From Chondrilla cf. caribensis (Eukaryota; Porifera; Demospongiae; Chondrillida; Chondrillidae): DNA of 64,000 nt. The stretch's first letter is position 1. Each line of letters opens with the position of its first letter. A program made the translations under genes and the position numbers. The stretch is from contig OZ026565.1 in assembly GCA_964020155.1 (NCBI GenBank), forward strand, positions 3,504,553 to 3,568,552, read 5' to 3'. Shown piece by piece: positions 51,567 through 61,911 of this stretch. Below the pieces are notes generated by a model. The model saw only the letters and a program-made list of their open reading frames with translations, was not told the origin of the DNA and did not search any database.

Positions 51567-51643
51567 ACCATCCCTATATCAACAGCGGTGATTGCTTGTG
51601 CAATACACAGTATAATGTCTGCAGCTGTTGATATAGGGATGGT
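51567..51643. repeat. 20-bp perfect inverted repeat with 37-base loop
   Basis: Bases 51567-51586 are the exact complement of 51624-51643. It could be the two ends of a tiny element or a foldback RNA. I see no relative of it elsewhere in the window. Confidence 0.85.
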
Positions 51644-52861
51644 TAGTTAGATGAAAAGGTCTTGACTGAGTTCTTATTTTACCTTTAATCATGTGTTGAA
51701 GTATTCAATTGCAAGCTGCTGAATTTATATTATTATTGCTTCATATGTTATACCCACATGCATGTTAATTTGTATTTGCTGATCACATGTATGTCTATTA
51801 ATTTAATAGGATAATAAATAAATGTTATTCAACAAGCTTGCAATTGCAATTGGCCAGCTATACTACAAAGTGGTGTATTTGTAAAGATTATCAGACAGTG
51901 TGTTAATCATAACATGTACAATTGGGACTATAAGGAGACCATTGTGATCAGCAATAAAAATTTTGATATTATATATTTATGATACTATATTAATTAATTT
52001 CTGATCACTACAAGGTTTTGCAGTGCCTCCATTTTATATATAGTGTACATGTGAAGATGTATTATTATGTGTTATAATATACATATTATGTAATATATTA
52101 TAATTACATTGGGACCCTGGCTGGGGAGACTGTGGTTATAAAACAACAATAAAAAATAACATTATTGTTGGTAAACACAAGATGCATAGTGATATAGCAT
52201 CTTCATTATGCATAGCATACATGCCAAGATATTATTTGTTGTTATGCTCCACTGCAAACCTAGAGGGACGTGGTGACCAGATCCAAGAGTCTCAGATAAA
52301 AACATTGAATTTCATTTATTGCTTGTCACCACAAGGCATGTATTACATCGTGGTGTACATGCAAGTATGCAATATTTAATTGCCATAACTGATGGGGAGT
52401 TCAGAGTGAACAGCAATGTATAATTGTTGAATTTTTGCTGGTCACCATGAGCTGTGTACACATACCATATAGTAACGTAGAAATGTAGTGAAGATACAGT
52501 CTATATAATATGGCTTGTTGCATGTCCTCTGAATATGTGGCCACATGTACAAAGCCTAAGATGACTGTGTGTAGAGATTCACGTAATATACATAAATTAA
52601 TGCATCCTTGTTTATATAGGTCTATGCATATCAGTTAATCACCAAATATTATTATGATTATTGATAAATTAATATTAATTGTAAATACATTATGTAATTG
52701 TAAAATCATAATTTTAATAAGGGATTGATTTACAAAATATGCCTCTTGAATCTGTTATGAAATTGATATTAACCTTACCTAGAAATAACTGATCTGGCCT
52801 ACACAAAGTAATATTATAGTATTTTCCTCATTGACACTACTTCTGTACACTGTCTATGTAG

Positions 52862-53395
52862 CTATAAAATCATAATGATTATAGGAAATGGAAGAAGAAT
52901 GATAAGGGCATGCAGAAGAGATTCTGGTCGAGGATGAGAGCTAAGGACAGGGAGACAACCACACACATTTCGAGGATTAGATGGAGAATCAAGATCTGGC
53001 GAGGAAGCAATGAATAGGTGGAGAATAGATTGGATAGAGTGAAGAATGTTGATCTCAGGGGCAGGCTGAAGCAGGAGGGAGTGTTGGATGTAGTGAAGAA
53101 GCAACAGCAGAAATGAAAGCAAAGAGCAGAGGAGATGAATACCTGGTCCAACAGAGTGACTAGGATGTTTTATGATTGAGAGATTCCAGGAAGACTCACA
53201 CGAGGAAGACCCAGGAAGAGAAGGAGCTGTAACTTTGAATAGCAGTATATTAAGTACCAGTCATATTTAGAATGATATTAAAACAGATATAGATTAATAG
53301 CTATAGATTCTGTCTGTATTCTGTAACCCAGGCGACCTACCATATGGGAGATTAAAAGGACATTGAGTGATTGATTGATCGATTGATTGATTGGG
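52862..53395 (+). mobile_element. 5'-truncated non-LTR retrotransposon remnant
   Basis: Purine-rich plus-strand sequence includes a short frame near 53190-53240 reading GRLTRGRPRKRRS then a stop, like the basic C-terminus of some non-LTR polymerases. It is followed by about 150 bases and a TGATTGATTGAT-type tail (53364-53393). In-frame stops lie upstream, so it is dead. It separates the first and second copies of the 3' flank. Confidence 0.4.
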
Positions 53396-55289
53396 GCCCT
53401 TGCTAGAGAGGCTGTGGTGATATAGCAACACATACAATTTTTTAATAATATAATATAATAATATTATTATATATGATATGCAAAGATTTCGTCAATAAGC
53501 TTTACTGGGAACCTATAGGGGGCTGTGGTGTCCAGCTGTAGATCCAGAAATAAAAATGTTATTAATTATTGCAGGACACCACAAGGCATGTGTTACATGG
53601 CATAATTGCGGTGTACATGCAAATATGAAATATGTGTTAATCTGTACCATTCCTGAGGTCATAGTGAACAGCAATATATTGCATGATGAATTTTTGCTGG
53701 TCAACATGAGCTGTGTACACATATATACTATACTAACGTACCAATGTAATGAAGATACAGTCTATATAATATGGATTGTTGTCTTCTGAACATGTGCCTG
53801 TACATAGTCTAAGATGGGTGTATGTAGAGATTCATATAATATTTATTAATAATATTATTATTGGAATTAATACATCCTTGTTTATAGGACTATGCATTGT
53901 TCAGTTAATCACTTATGTTATAATGATTGCCAATAATTATTATAATTATAAACTAAATAAGCAGTGATTTATTAGAATATGCCTCTTGAATCTGTTATGA
54001 AATTATTCTTAACTAGTAATAACTGAGCTGGCCTACATGATTCAGAAGTAATATGGTGATTTTTCCCCATTGATACATTGATACTGTTGAAATATTTGCA
54101 AGTGGCTATATATCTATTATTGCTTCATATGTTATATACAGTACACCCACACATAGATTTGTACTTGCTGACCATGTACATATATACTAGCACTAGTTGA
54201 ATAGGATATGATGTTATGTAATGAGCTTGTAATCGGCTAGCAATACTACAGAGTTGTGTACATGTAAAGATATCAGACAGTATGTTAATCATAACATGTA
54301 CAATTGGGACTCCCTACTTTGGAGACCATTGTGACCAGCAATAAAAATTGTGATATTAATTTCTGATCACTACAAGCTAGGTTAATTCGGAGAACCTCTA
54401 TAATGTAAATATAAAAATATATTATTATGTGTTATAATGCATAATAATAATGTTACATTGGGTCCCTGGCTAGAGAGGCTGTGGTTATATAACAAAAAGA
54501 TAACATTATTGCTGGTAAACACAAGATGAATAATGATATAGTACCTTCATTATGCATAGCATACACACCGAGATATTTGTGTTGTTATGCTCCACCGAGA
54601 ACCTGGGGGGGACATGGTGACCAGATCCCAGAGATAAAATATTCAATTATTGCTGGTCACCACATGGTATGTATTACATGCATCATGGTGTACATGCAAG
54701 TATAAAAAAGATGTTAATATGTACCATACCTGATAGGGAGGTCATAATGAACAGCAATATATTACAGAATTCCGCAATTTTAAGATACACGCTGTTAAAG
54801 AAAAATTCCCTCATTATAGATACAGTATACGTACATAATATCACAGCAATATATTGGTGAATTTTTGCTGGTCAACATGAGCTGTGTACACATGCATACC
54901 AATGTAGTGAAGATAGTCTATATAATATGGCTTGTTGTCCTCTGAACATGTGCCTGTACATAGTCTATATGAGTGTGTGTAGAGACTCATATATTGATAT
55001 AGATATTAGAATTAATACATCCTTGTTTATAGGACTATGCATGATTCAGTTAATCACCTATATATTATTATAATGATTATCAATAGTAATTATAATTATA
55101 AACCAAATAAAGCATTGATTTATAAAATATGCCTCTTGAATCTGTTATGACATTATTCTTAACTAGTAATAACTGAGCTGGTCTACATGAAGTAATATGG
55201 TGTTTTCTTCATTGATACTACTGTCTACTATCTATGTAGCTATAGTAATAATGATTATAATAATGCGATGATAAAAGAATTCTAGATTA

Positions 55290-55295
55290 TTTATT
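55290..55295 (-). terminator. Polyadenylation signal of copy E
   Basis: AATAAA on the minus strand, 45 bases past the stop codon at 55340. In B, C and D the same place reads AGTAAATAAT, so those copies would need a variant signal. No transcript end is available. Confidence 0.45.
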
Positions 55296-55339
55296 TTTGT
55301 GGCCTACATTATTTCCGATCCTTGAATTCCTTGATCCAG

Positions 55340-58300
55340 TCAACATCCCTCCAAGATGCAGTTGATTTTGATGGGCATCTTAGCGAGGTAGTCCATTCCA
55401 ATGAGGCAGTTCAGTGTCTCAATCTGGACATGCTGGTTCTCTGGTCCCTCAAACCAGTCCTTCAGAATAACTGTCGGTTTGTTGGGGTCAAAAACCTCAC
55501 ACAATGGAGCTGTTTTCTTTCCTTCGTCAGGTGGTGGAGTCGTTGGCGGAGGTGTGGTTGGTGGAGGTGTGGTTGGTGGAGCAGTAGTTGGTGCATCAGT
55601 ATATCCACGTCTAGTCCTACCTCTAGACCAAGGTTTATTTTTCAGTTTCTTCACAAGGATTTCCCATAAATCAATGCAATGAGAAGTATCTTCTTCATCC
55701 AAGGTCTCCAGTCTTGTGATATCTTTCAGGTTGTTCTCCTGCTTTTCATATTCTTCCTGCTTACTCCAGTATGAGTTGATGGATGTCTTTGGAACCATTC
55801 CAGCATAACGCTTCCTCTTGGCTGTGCAGTCAGTATTGTTGAAAGAGTAGAGATCAACACTCTCTGGAGGAGGTTTTCCGTTGCACGCGTTGAAGGGTTC
55901 TGTGCCCTCATTGACAAAGAAAATCACAGAAACAATGCGAATGATGAGATTGTTGTCCTTTCTATCAAATCGTATGTTTTGTGCATCATATGGAAGTATG
56001 ATTGTGTCGGTTGCACTATCGTTTGCATTGTTGTCAATCATCTTCGTTCCTATGGCATTAGTCAAATCATATGTGTCCTTCCCTTCTCCTCCTATGAGCA
56101 CATCGTATCCTCCATTAGCTATGAGGATGTCATCTCCATTCATTCCTGAAACAGTGTTATCTGCAAATCCAGCTGTTATCAAGGTATCATCATAAGGTGT
56201 CCCATACACATTCTCTATCGATTCGATGTAATCTACTCCAAAACTGTGGTAGACATCACTATTGACTAGATCGACTACAATACCAATTAATTCAGTGGGA
56301 TGTCCAAGGAAAACAGCTGTATCCACCCCAGGTCCTCCCACCATGTCATTGTGACCTAGTCCCGGCAAGAATGTATCATCTCCTGGTCCACCATCCATCA
56401 TATCGGTGTCAATTCCACCAACAAGTATATCGTGGCCATCTCCACCCTCAAGGGTATTATTTCCATCTCCTCCTCTGAGAACATCGTTTCCTGGTCCACC
56501 GGAGATGTAGTCGTCCCACACACCACCTTGTAAGGTATTGTTTCTGGAGTTCCCAATGATGTGGTTGCTGAAGTTGTCTGCTCCATAATTTGTGACAACT
56601 TTGGCAAACCTCTCGTGGGTTAGATCTACGTACTGTCCTGTTTTGTCGTTAGCCTTGTCAATGCCTACAATAACTGGTTGGTAATCATTATATCTCGGCA
56701 GAACACATGTAAATCCATCAGATGTTTGTATTTGAATGTGTTGCGTGTTGTCCTTATTCTTGATGTAGTCTACCAGCCAAATTTCATCATGTGTATCAAA
56801 TTCGGTCAAAGTTGACATCTTAATGAACAAGTGTTCATTCCAAAAATCCTTGATAACCTCAAATCCATCAAATGGATATTGGAGGATTAAAGTGTCCGTA
56901 ACGCCATCTCCAGCTCTATTATAAAGTTTATAGTTATCTCCATTCCTAAAGCTATAAACGTATGAATCACTTCCATCATTACCTATAAGACTTTCACTTG
57001 AACCTTTTCGCATATCCAAATAATTTTCAAGTTCATTTCCTTTCACTGCATGGGACCACTCTTCATTAATTGGACCGATCGCTTTTTGTACAGTTTTCCA
57101 CTTTGAAAGAGTCAGATCACGGTCTATGGATCCTTCAACTGCAGAATCATCAACTGTGAGGGGTGTCTTTTCAGTGAAGGGTTCCTCTGTTGGTAGTTGG
57201 AAAGTAACTCCGTCCAGTGTTTGAATTTGTAAGTGTTGATATCTTGGTCCCAGTTGCCAATTGACAAGTATTGCTTCCGCATCATCATCTGCATTCTTTG
57301 AATGGATTCTCAGGTTATTACCACTTGGCTCAACAATCACATTGTCATAATCGACTGGAAACATTATGAGATCTGTCTCTTCGTCATAGGCAAAGTTGTT
57401 AATAGTGTCAATAGAGTCTCCCTCATGCATAACATAACCATCCAGTCCCTCCCCACCGGTTAAGTGATCCTTCCCTTTACCTCCCATGAGGAGATTCTTG
57501 TATTTGTGTCCAATAATTGTATCGTCCGATTCACTTCCGACAACCCCGATCACAGGTTCATTTCTGTATGCATCATTCTTTGACAGGTCAAGATATCCTT
57601 GGTCTTCTGGACCAATTGACACCAGGAATGGATGGAGAGTGGGTTTACCACTATCGTCCTCCTCAATCTTGTAACCGTAGGAATCATTTGCAAACAACTT
57701 GACATGACGATATGCTTCACTTTGAAACCAGTTGTCAAGGGTAATTCTTGGTTGATTATCGTAATCAATTACTAGGTTCATTCCAGATTTATGCACTGAG
57801 AGAGAAGTATGTGGAATTCCTAAAAAAATGGCATCCATTTCTTCATCTTCAGCATAGTTGTCAATATTAATGGAGAAAGTGGTATCTGATGTGTGAACTG
57901 TGAGGTTGTATTGATCCGCTGCATTTCCACCCTTGAAGAATTCTTCTCTCCCACCCTCACTCACAATGGTATTTTCACAATCATTTCCCACGATATAATC
58001 ATCACCATCTGTTCCTTCTATGTACTCAACATGTGTGTAGTTGGACTGCATTCCATCCACATGTTGGAATCCTATGAGGCCATATGGTATGGTCAGTATG
58101 GATCCATCTTTCTGTGCTGAAACTGTGAATATGATCCCATCTGATGTTTTGAAGTGCATGTGTTGATAAGCTTCACTCCAAAACCAATTGTCAATTATCA
58201 CACTCAAGGGAATTTCAGGATCCAATGAAGTGATATTCAAATGCCAATCGACCCTGTGAACATAAAGACTATCATAGGTTCTGTTGATGGCCAAGTAGTC

Positions 58301-61300
58301 ATCGACTTTGTCCATAGCAAAGTTGTTGACAGTAGTGTGTGTGGAGTGGTAACTGATGAAGTAGGAATCCGATCCCTCTCCACCTCTAACTAAGTTGTGT
58401 TGAGGGCCAAGGTAGAATATGTCATCTCCATCCATCCCATCAATGATGTAGTGATAGTCTTCAAGGGTGTAATCCAAATCTGCCTCAGGGGGGAGCTCTT
58501 GAATAGCAATGAATGTGTTGTCATTCTTGTTCCCAATGTACTTTCCATGAATGGTCTCTCGATCAGGGTCCAATCCGCCTATGATGCTTTTCTTGTCCAC
58601 CGGAATGAACCACAGGACCTTCACTTTTTGTTCAGTGAACTTCACATTATTGGTCTCTCCCACTCCCATCACTATGTCCTTGACATCTTTGTCAAAGTGG
58701 AGCTCTTCATGATGAAGGACTTCGTTTCCTTCAATGTCTGTCATCATCATGGTCAAATCCGCTGTGTTGTCATCATGTAGCTCAAAGGTGATGTCACCTC
58801 CATCCCATGATACTTGACCTCCAGCAAAGTTTATTGTTACTGAATCGGGACCTGCTGCTATATCATAATAGTTGTGGTAGTCGGACAAATCTCTCAACAA
58901 TTCCTGGTATTCCTCGTACTGTTCATCTAACTTTTTGGATTTGTGTGCAGCTGTGAAGATGCCTCCAGTGGCAAAATCTAGCATGTCCAGAATGGAATTT
59001 TTAAGTCCTCTGAAGAATGCAGCAATTTTATCTCCAACACTAGCATCTGGTGGGAGAGCATCAAATTGCTCTTTGATATCTCTATAGTAAAGATCAATAT
59101 TCATTCTAACTGCCATGAGAATTAGTGACACTGGCTCAAACTCAGGACCCAAGAAGTCAACAATCCCTATTGCTGCGTCCAACACAGCATCCACATATCC
59201 TATGGGAGTACCCTGACGAACGTCTTGTACCACATTATATATTGTGAATATGGTACCCACCCATGGTACACCTTTGAGGAATTTCACCGCTTTGCCCATA
59301 GAACTTAGCTCTTCGATAGCTTCACCTGCAAGCACTTCAGCGCCTCTGTCTCCTACTTCTTCTTCTGCTATTTCGTTAACCTCATAGACATCATTCTTAT
59401 ATCGTTTGGACCATGCTTTTGAGACACCTCTGACAATAGCCTTATCGAGGCTGAACATTTGGCTTATTCCATGTGCAGTTTGCAGTATCCCCATAACCCC
59501 CTCAAATGTCTTGTGTTGCTCAAAACTGTCAATCACTCCCTGTATTCCAAGTATTGTTCCATAAAATGCCTCAACATTACCAACCACACCACCAGCAGTT
59601 ACTCCTTGGTTCTTCATCTCACGAAATATACCATCTGAGGAGAGCTTGGATTCATCAATCTCTGCTTCCATCTCTTCTCGATTTGAAGGTTCATCTGGAT
59701 CATATGCTGTGAACTCCACTTTTGAACTGCCTTTCTCGTATTTCACAGATTCTTTGTCTATTTTGAATCCTCTTCCATGCTCAAGTAAAACCTTATCCAT
59801 CTGTTCAGCGAGGTACACCTGATCTCTACCAATGGCTTGAGATGTTCTTGATGACAAGCTGCGGTCTAGATTTCGTGAAAAAACATGGAATTCATTTCGT
59901 GCTGTTGCTCTTTCTGGAGGGGTTACTACTCTCCCATCCCATGGAGCATTTCTGAGTGGACCATGAGCTACTTTGCCTATTTCAGGAGGAGTGAAAACGA
60001 TACAGTCAGAACCGAGGTCCGGGTCTATACCCACAGAACTTTCCATGCAGTCTTCCACTTCATCAATAACACGCTCTCTCACTACTACACTCCCAGTATC
60101 AATATCAGTGCTGTCTGGCCTTGTTTTGATGTAGTTCCCAAATAGTTGCATTCCCTGTCTAGAATTGCCAACCTCCAGTCCTGATAACCACTGACCTACC
60201 ATTCGGGAAAAGTGCAGCTTCAAAACCTCCATCTGGGGTAACTCGTCCAAATGTTTGCTTCCCCACAGCTCATCCCTGTGTCCTGTGTACTTGATGGATG
60301 CTATGTGTCCTTGAACCATAGGGTGACCGTGGAAGAATTCAACATGAGTCAGGGAATCATGGTTGTACAAATCCATGGCAAGTCTACTAGTTGTCCAAGA
60401 TCGATAGTCGCGAATAGATTCAGATACAAACAGAGACACCCCTGCAATGGCATTGTAGGCACTTTCGTCATTCACTCTTATGCTGTCGTTTCTTCCCACT
60501 ATCCACATCTGTGATTCTGAGAAGAAGTAACTGTCTGTTTTGGGCATGATGGTTGGATAATCCGTCTTTTCCAGTGATGGAAATTTCACGTCTGTGTTTT
60601 TATTGTCATCGGGATAATTTGGATTTTCGGCATGAATAATACCTTCCATCCTGACAGCAAAAGCATCCATGCCAGTTCCACCTTTGGCCGATTCATACTT
60701 CATACTCAAAACCCACTGACCATATCTGTAGTAGACATATTTGTCTTCAAATTCATTATCGTCCTCGTCCTTGTTGATGTATATCCCATTGTCACTGTGA
60801 GGGTACTGAAATCCTTTTTCTCCAAGGAATTTTATGTCTTTTGCAATGTCCTCTTTACTTCTGTACTCTCTTACTCTTATGTTTACGATTGAGTCATCTG
60901 CATACCTGCGAACTAGTTTTAGTGGAGAAATTGCTTCTAGCCAGTAGTCTGGAACTGAAATCTCATCAAATACCTTTTTTGTCACTTTACTCAAAATTTC
61001 AAACAGATCATCAGAATCAAAGTAAAACACCTCATCTTCTCCTCCTTCAGTTCTAGTGACAGTCATAAGCAAGTGGTCTAAAGTGGAAGCAAAGGACAAG
61101 AGGCTTTCCTCCTCCAAGCTCTCTGCATCCTCTTCCATTACTTCATATAATTCATCACTTGTTATTGGCTTCACTGCAACGTCCAAATCATATGAAATCA
61201 CTTCTTTTGAAAGCGATGCTCTGTCTACTGTCCAATCTATGCCTGCATCAGGGGTTATTTCACCAACCAGCTCCAAGCCAGTAGAGTCAATTCCCACAAC

Positions 61301-61876
61301 TCCAATTCGAATGTCTACCACTGCATCCACAAAACTATCCTTAAGATATAGAAGTATCTCCCACCCGAAGATGAAGTCAACAAATTCCAACCCGTCCTCT
61401 CTCATCTCACCGATGCTGCACCCGACCAGACTTATGCGTGAGATCTTGCCTGCTTCCTGAACACCTGGAAGTCCTGCTAATGCGTTTGCTATCTCTTCAC
61501 TGACCAGTCCACCTAGCTGATATTGATTATCACCATGATAATCACTGTATCCAATAACTTGAACTCTGGTACGACTATTGGGTAGTTCTGGTATGTCTTT
61601 CCCTTTGTCTATTTCATAGAGTTGGGTGTCGTTGTTCCATTTGGCCAGTTTGAATTTCTTAGCACTTGCATCAAATATGACCACATCCGAGAATTCGGGA
61701 TGCTGCTTGTACAAAAAATTGGCCACAAAAGAGAGAGATTCGCTGACCTCAGGCAGTGCCAGTATCTGTCTCTGATAGCGTATGGTAGCCGTCACATCGT
61801 CTGTTACATCTCCTTGAACCAATGGACCAGTCCTCCAGAACAGAGGCAAGAGTGCCATCAGTAGCAACGTGAACAT
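55340..61876 (-). CDS. Copy E: intact secreted RTX/C80-like giant protein
   Basis: An intact frame of 2178 residues from the ATG at 61876 to TGA at 55340. A longer upstream frame crosses the splice acceptor and is not used. Parts: signal peptide 1-22; C80-like module 55-200 (Tyr110 in place of the expected His, His114, Cys153); unassigned 205-590; hydrophobic Gly-rich 760-1000. Eight consecutive RTX nonapeptides lie at 1784-1855, with scattered ones from 1147 on. Four Trp/QH/DG beta modules lie at about 1212-1252, 1350-1404, 1510-1562 and 1655-1727. The fifth is split into about 1960-1975 and 2133-2165 by a 157-residue insert. That insert is the shortest of the four complete copies, with three TTPPP units and a reduced Arg-rich part. 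Copy E pairs with D at the N-terminus but with A and B at 1420-1545. Confidence 0.9.
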   Translation of the reverse strand: MFTLLLMALLPLFWRTGPLVQGDVTDDVTATIRYQRQILALPEVSESLSFVANFLYKQHPEFSDVVIFDASAKKFKLAKWNNDTQLYEIDKGKDIPELPNSRTRVQVIGYSDYHGDNQYQLGGLVSEEIANALAGLPGVQEAGKISRISLVGCSIGEMREDGLEFVDFIFGWEILLYLKDSFVDAVVDIRIGVVGIDSTGLELVGEITPDAGIDWTVDRASLSKEVISYDLDVAVKPITSDELYEVMEEDAESLEEESLLSFASTLDHLLMTVTRTEGGEDEVFYFDSDDLFEILSKVTKKVFDEISVPDYWLEAISPLKLVRRYADDSIVNIRVREYRSKEDIAKDIKFLGEKGFQYPHSDNGIYINKDEDDNEFEDKYVYYRYGQWVLSMKYESAKGGTGMDAFAVRMEGIIHAENPNYPDDNKNTDVKFPSLEKTDYPTIMPKTDSYFFSESQMWIVGRNDSIRVNDESAYNAIAGVSLFVSESIRDYRSWTTSRLAMDLYNHDSLTHVEFFHGHPMVQGHIASIKYTGHRDELWGSKHLDELPQMEVLKLHFSRMVGQWLSGLEVGNSRQGMQLFGNYIKTRPDSTDIDTGSVVVRERVIDEVEDCMESSVGIDPDLGSDCIVFTPPEIGKVAHGPLRNAPWDGRVVTPPERATARNEFHVFSRNLDRSLSSRTSQAIGRDQVYLAEQMDKVLLEHGRGFKIDKESVKYEKGSSKVEFTAYDPDEPSNREEMEAEIDESKLSSDGIFREMKNQGVTAGGVVGNVEAFYGTILGIQGVIDSFEQHKTFEGVMGILQTAHGISQMFSLDKAIVRGVSKAWSKRYKNDVYEVNEIAEEEVGDRGAEVLAGEAIEELSSMGKAVKFLKGVPWVGTIFTIYNVVQDVRQGTPIGYVDAVLDAAIGIVDFLGPEFEPVSLILMAVRMNIDLYYRDIKEQFDALPPDASVGDKIAAFFRGLKNSILDMLDFATGGIFTAAHKSKKLDEQYEEYQELLRDLSDYHNYYDIAAGPDSVTINFAGGQVSWDGGDITFELHDDNTADLTMMMTDIEGNEVLHHEELHFDKDVKDIVMGVGETNNVKFTEQKVKVLWFIPVDKKSIIGGLDPDRETIHGKYIGNKNDNTFIAIQELPPEADLDYTLEDYHYIIDGMDGDDIFYLGPQHNLVRGGEGSDSYFISYHSTHTTVNNFAMDKVDDYLAINRTYDSLYVHRVDWHLNITSLDPEIPLSVIIDNWFWSEAYQHMHFKTSDGIIFTVSAQKDGSILTIPYGLIGFQHVDGMQSNYTHVEYIEGTDGDDYIVGNDCENTIVSEGGREEFFKGGNAADQYNLTVHTSDTTFSINIDNYAEDEEMDAIFLGIPHTSLSVHKSGMNLVIDYDNQPRITLDNWFQSEAYRHVKLFANDSYGYKIEEDDSGKPTLHPFLVSIGPEDQGYLDLSKNDAYRNEPVIGVVGSESDDTIIGHKYKNLLMGGKGKDHLTGGEGLDGYVMHEGDSIDTINNFAYDEETDLIMFPVDYDNVIVEPSGNNLRIHSKNADDDAEAILVNWQLGPRYQHLQIQTLDGVTFQLPTEEPFTEKTPLTVDDSAVEGSIDRDLTLSKWKTVQKAIGPINEEWSHAVKGNELENYLDMRKGSSESLIGNDGSDSYVYSFRNGDNYKLYNRAGDGVTDTLILQYPFDGFEVIKDFWNEHLFIKMSTLTEFDTHDEIWLVDYIKNKDNTQHIQIQTSDGFTCVLPRYNDYQPVIVGIDKANDKTGQYVDLTHERFAKVVTNYGADNFSNHIIGNSRNNTLQGGVWDDYISGGPGNDVLRGGDGNNTLEGGDGHDILVGGIDTDMMDGGPGDDTFLPGLGHNDMVGGPGVDTAVFLGHPTELIGIVVDLVNSDVYHSFGVDYIESIENVYGTPYDDTLITAGFADNTVSGMNGDDILIANGGYDVLIGGEGKDTYDLTNAIGTKMIDNNANDSATDTIILPYDAQNIRFDRKDNNLIIRIVSVIFFVNEGTEPFNACNGKPPPESVDLYSFNNTDCTAKRKRYAGMVPKTSINSYWSKQEEYEKQENNLKDITRLETLDEEDTSHCIDLWEILVKKLKNKPWSRGRTRRGYTDAPTTAPPTTPPPTTPPPTTPPPDEGKKTAPLCEVFDPNKPTVILKDWFEGPENQHVQIETLNCLIGMDYLAKMPIKINCILEGC
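55530..55592 (-). repeat. 15-bp minisatellite coding the Pro/Thr linker of copy E
   Basis: Three TTPPP units after one TTAPP, the shortest of the four visible linkers. Confidence 0.85.
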
Positions 61877-61911
61877 TGCTGCTTGTGCCCAGGAAGGGAA
61901 GTGGATGTCTC

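Larger units (their letters stand above)
50068..55339. other. Spacer between promoter D and the 3' end of copy E
   Basis: No gene seen. A CA array (about 50254-50306) and the shared spacer run to about 51350. Then come about 200 bases of unrelated purine-rich sequence, a hairpin (51567-51643) and a first copy of the 3' flank (about 51660-52860). A non-LTR remnant (about 52862-53395) is followed by two more copies of the flank (about 53395-54110 and 54120-55339). The flank copies share a GCCTCTTGAATCTGTTATGA stretch near 52742, 53980 and 55130. Confidence 0.6.
51660..55339. repeat. Three copies of the gene 3' flank in spacer D/E
   Basis: Segments of about 0.7-1.2 kb at about 51660-52860, 53395-54110 and 54120-55339 resemble one another and the single flank downstream of B, C and D. 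Each includes a GGGxCCxTxGCT-AGAG-like stretch or its relatives (near 52110, 53394 and 54450) and a TGAGCTGGCCTACATGA-like stretch near its end. The third copy leads directly into the stop codon of E. Confidence 0.65.

Noticed and set aside
55340..61876. Naming the protein a specific toxin or adenylate cyclase
   Set aside because: Only the RTX, Trp/DG and C80-like parts can be recognised by eye. No cyclase or other effector active site is visible, so a specific activity would be invented.
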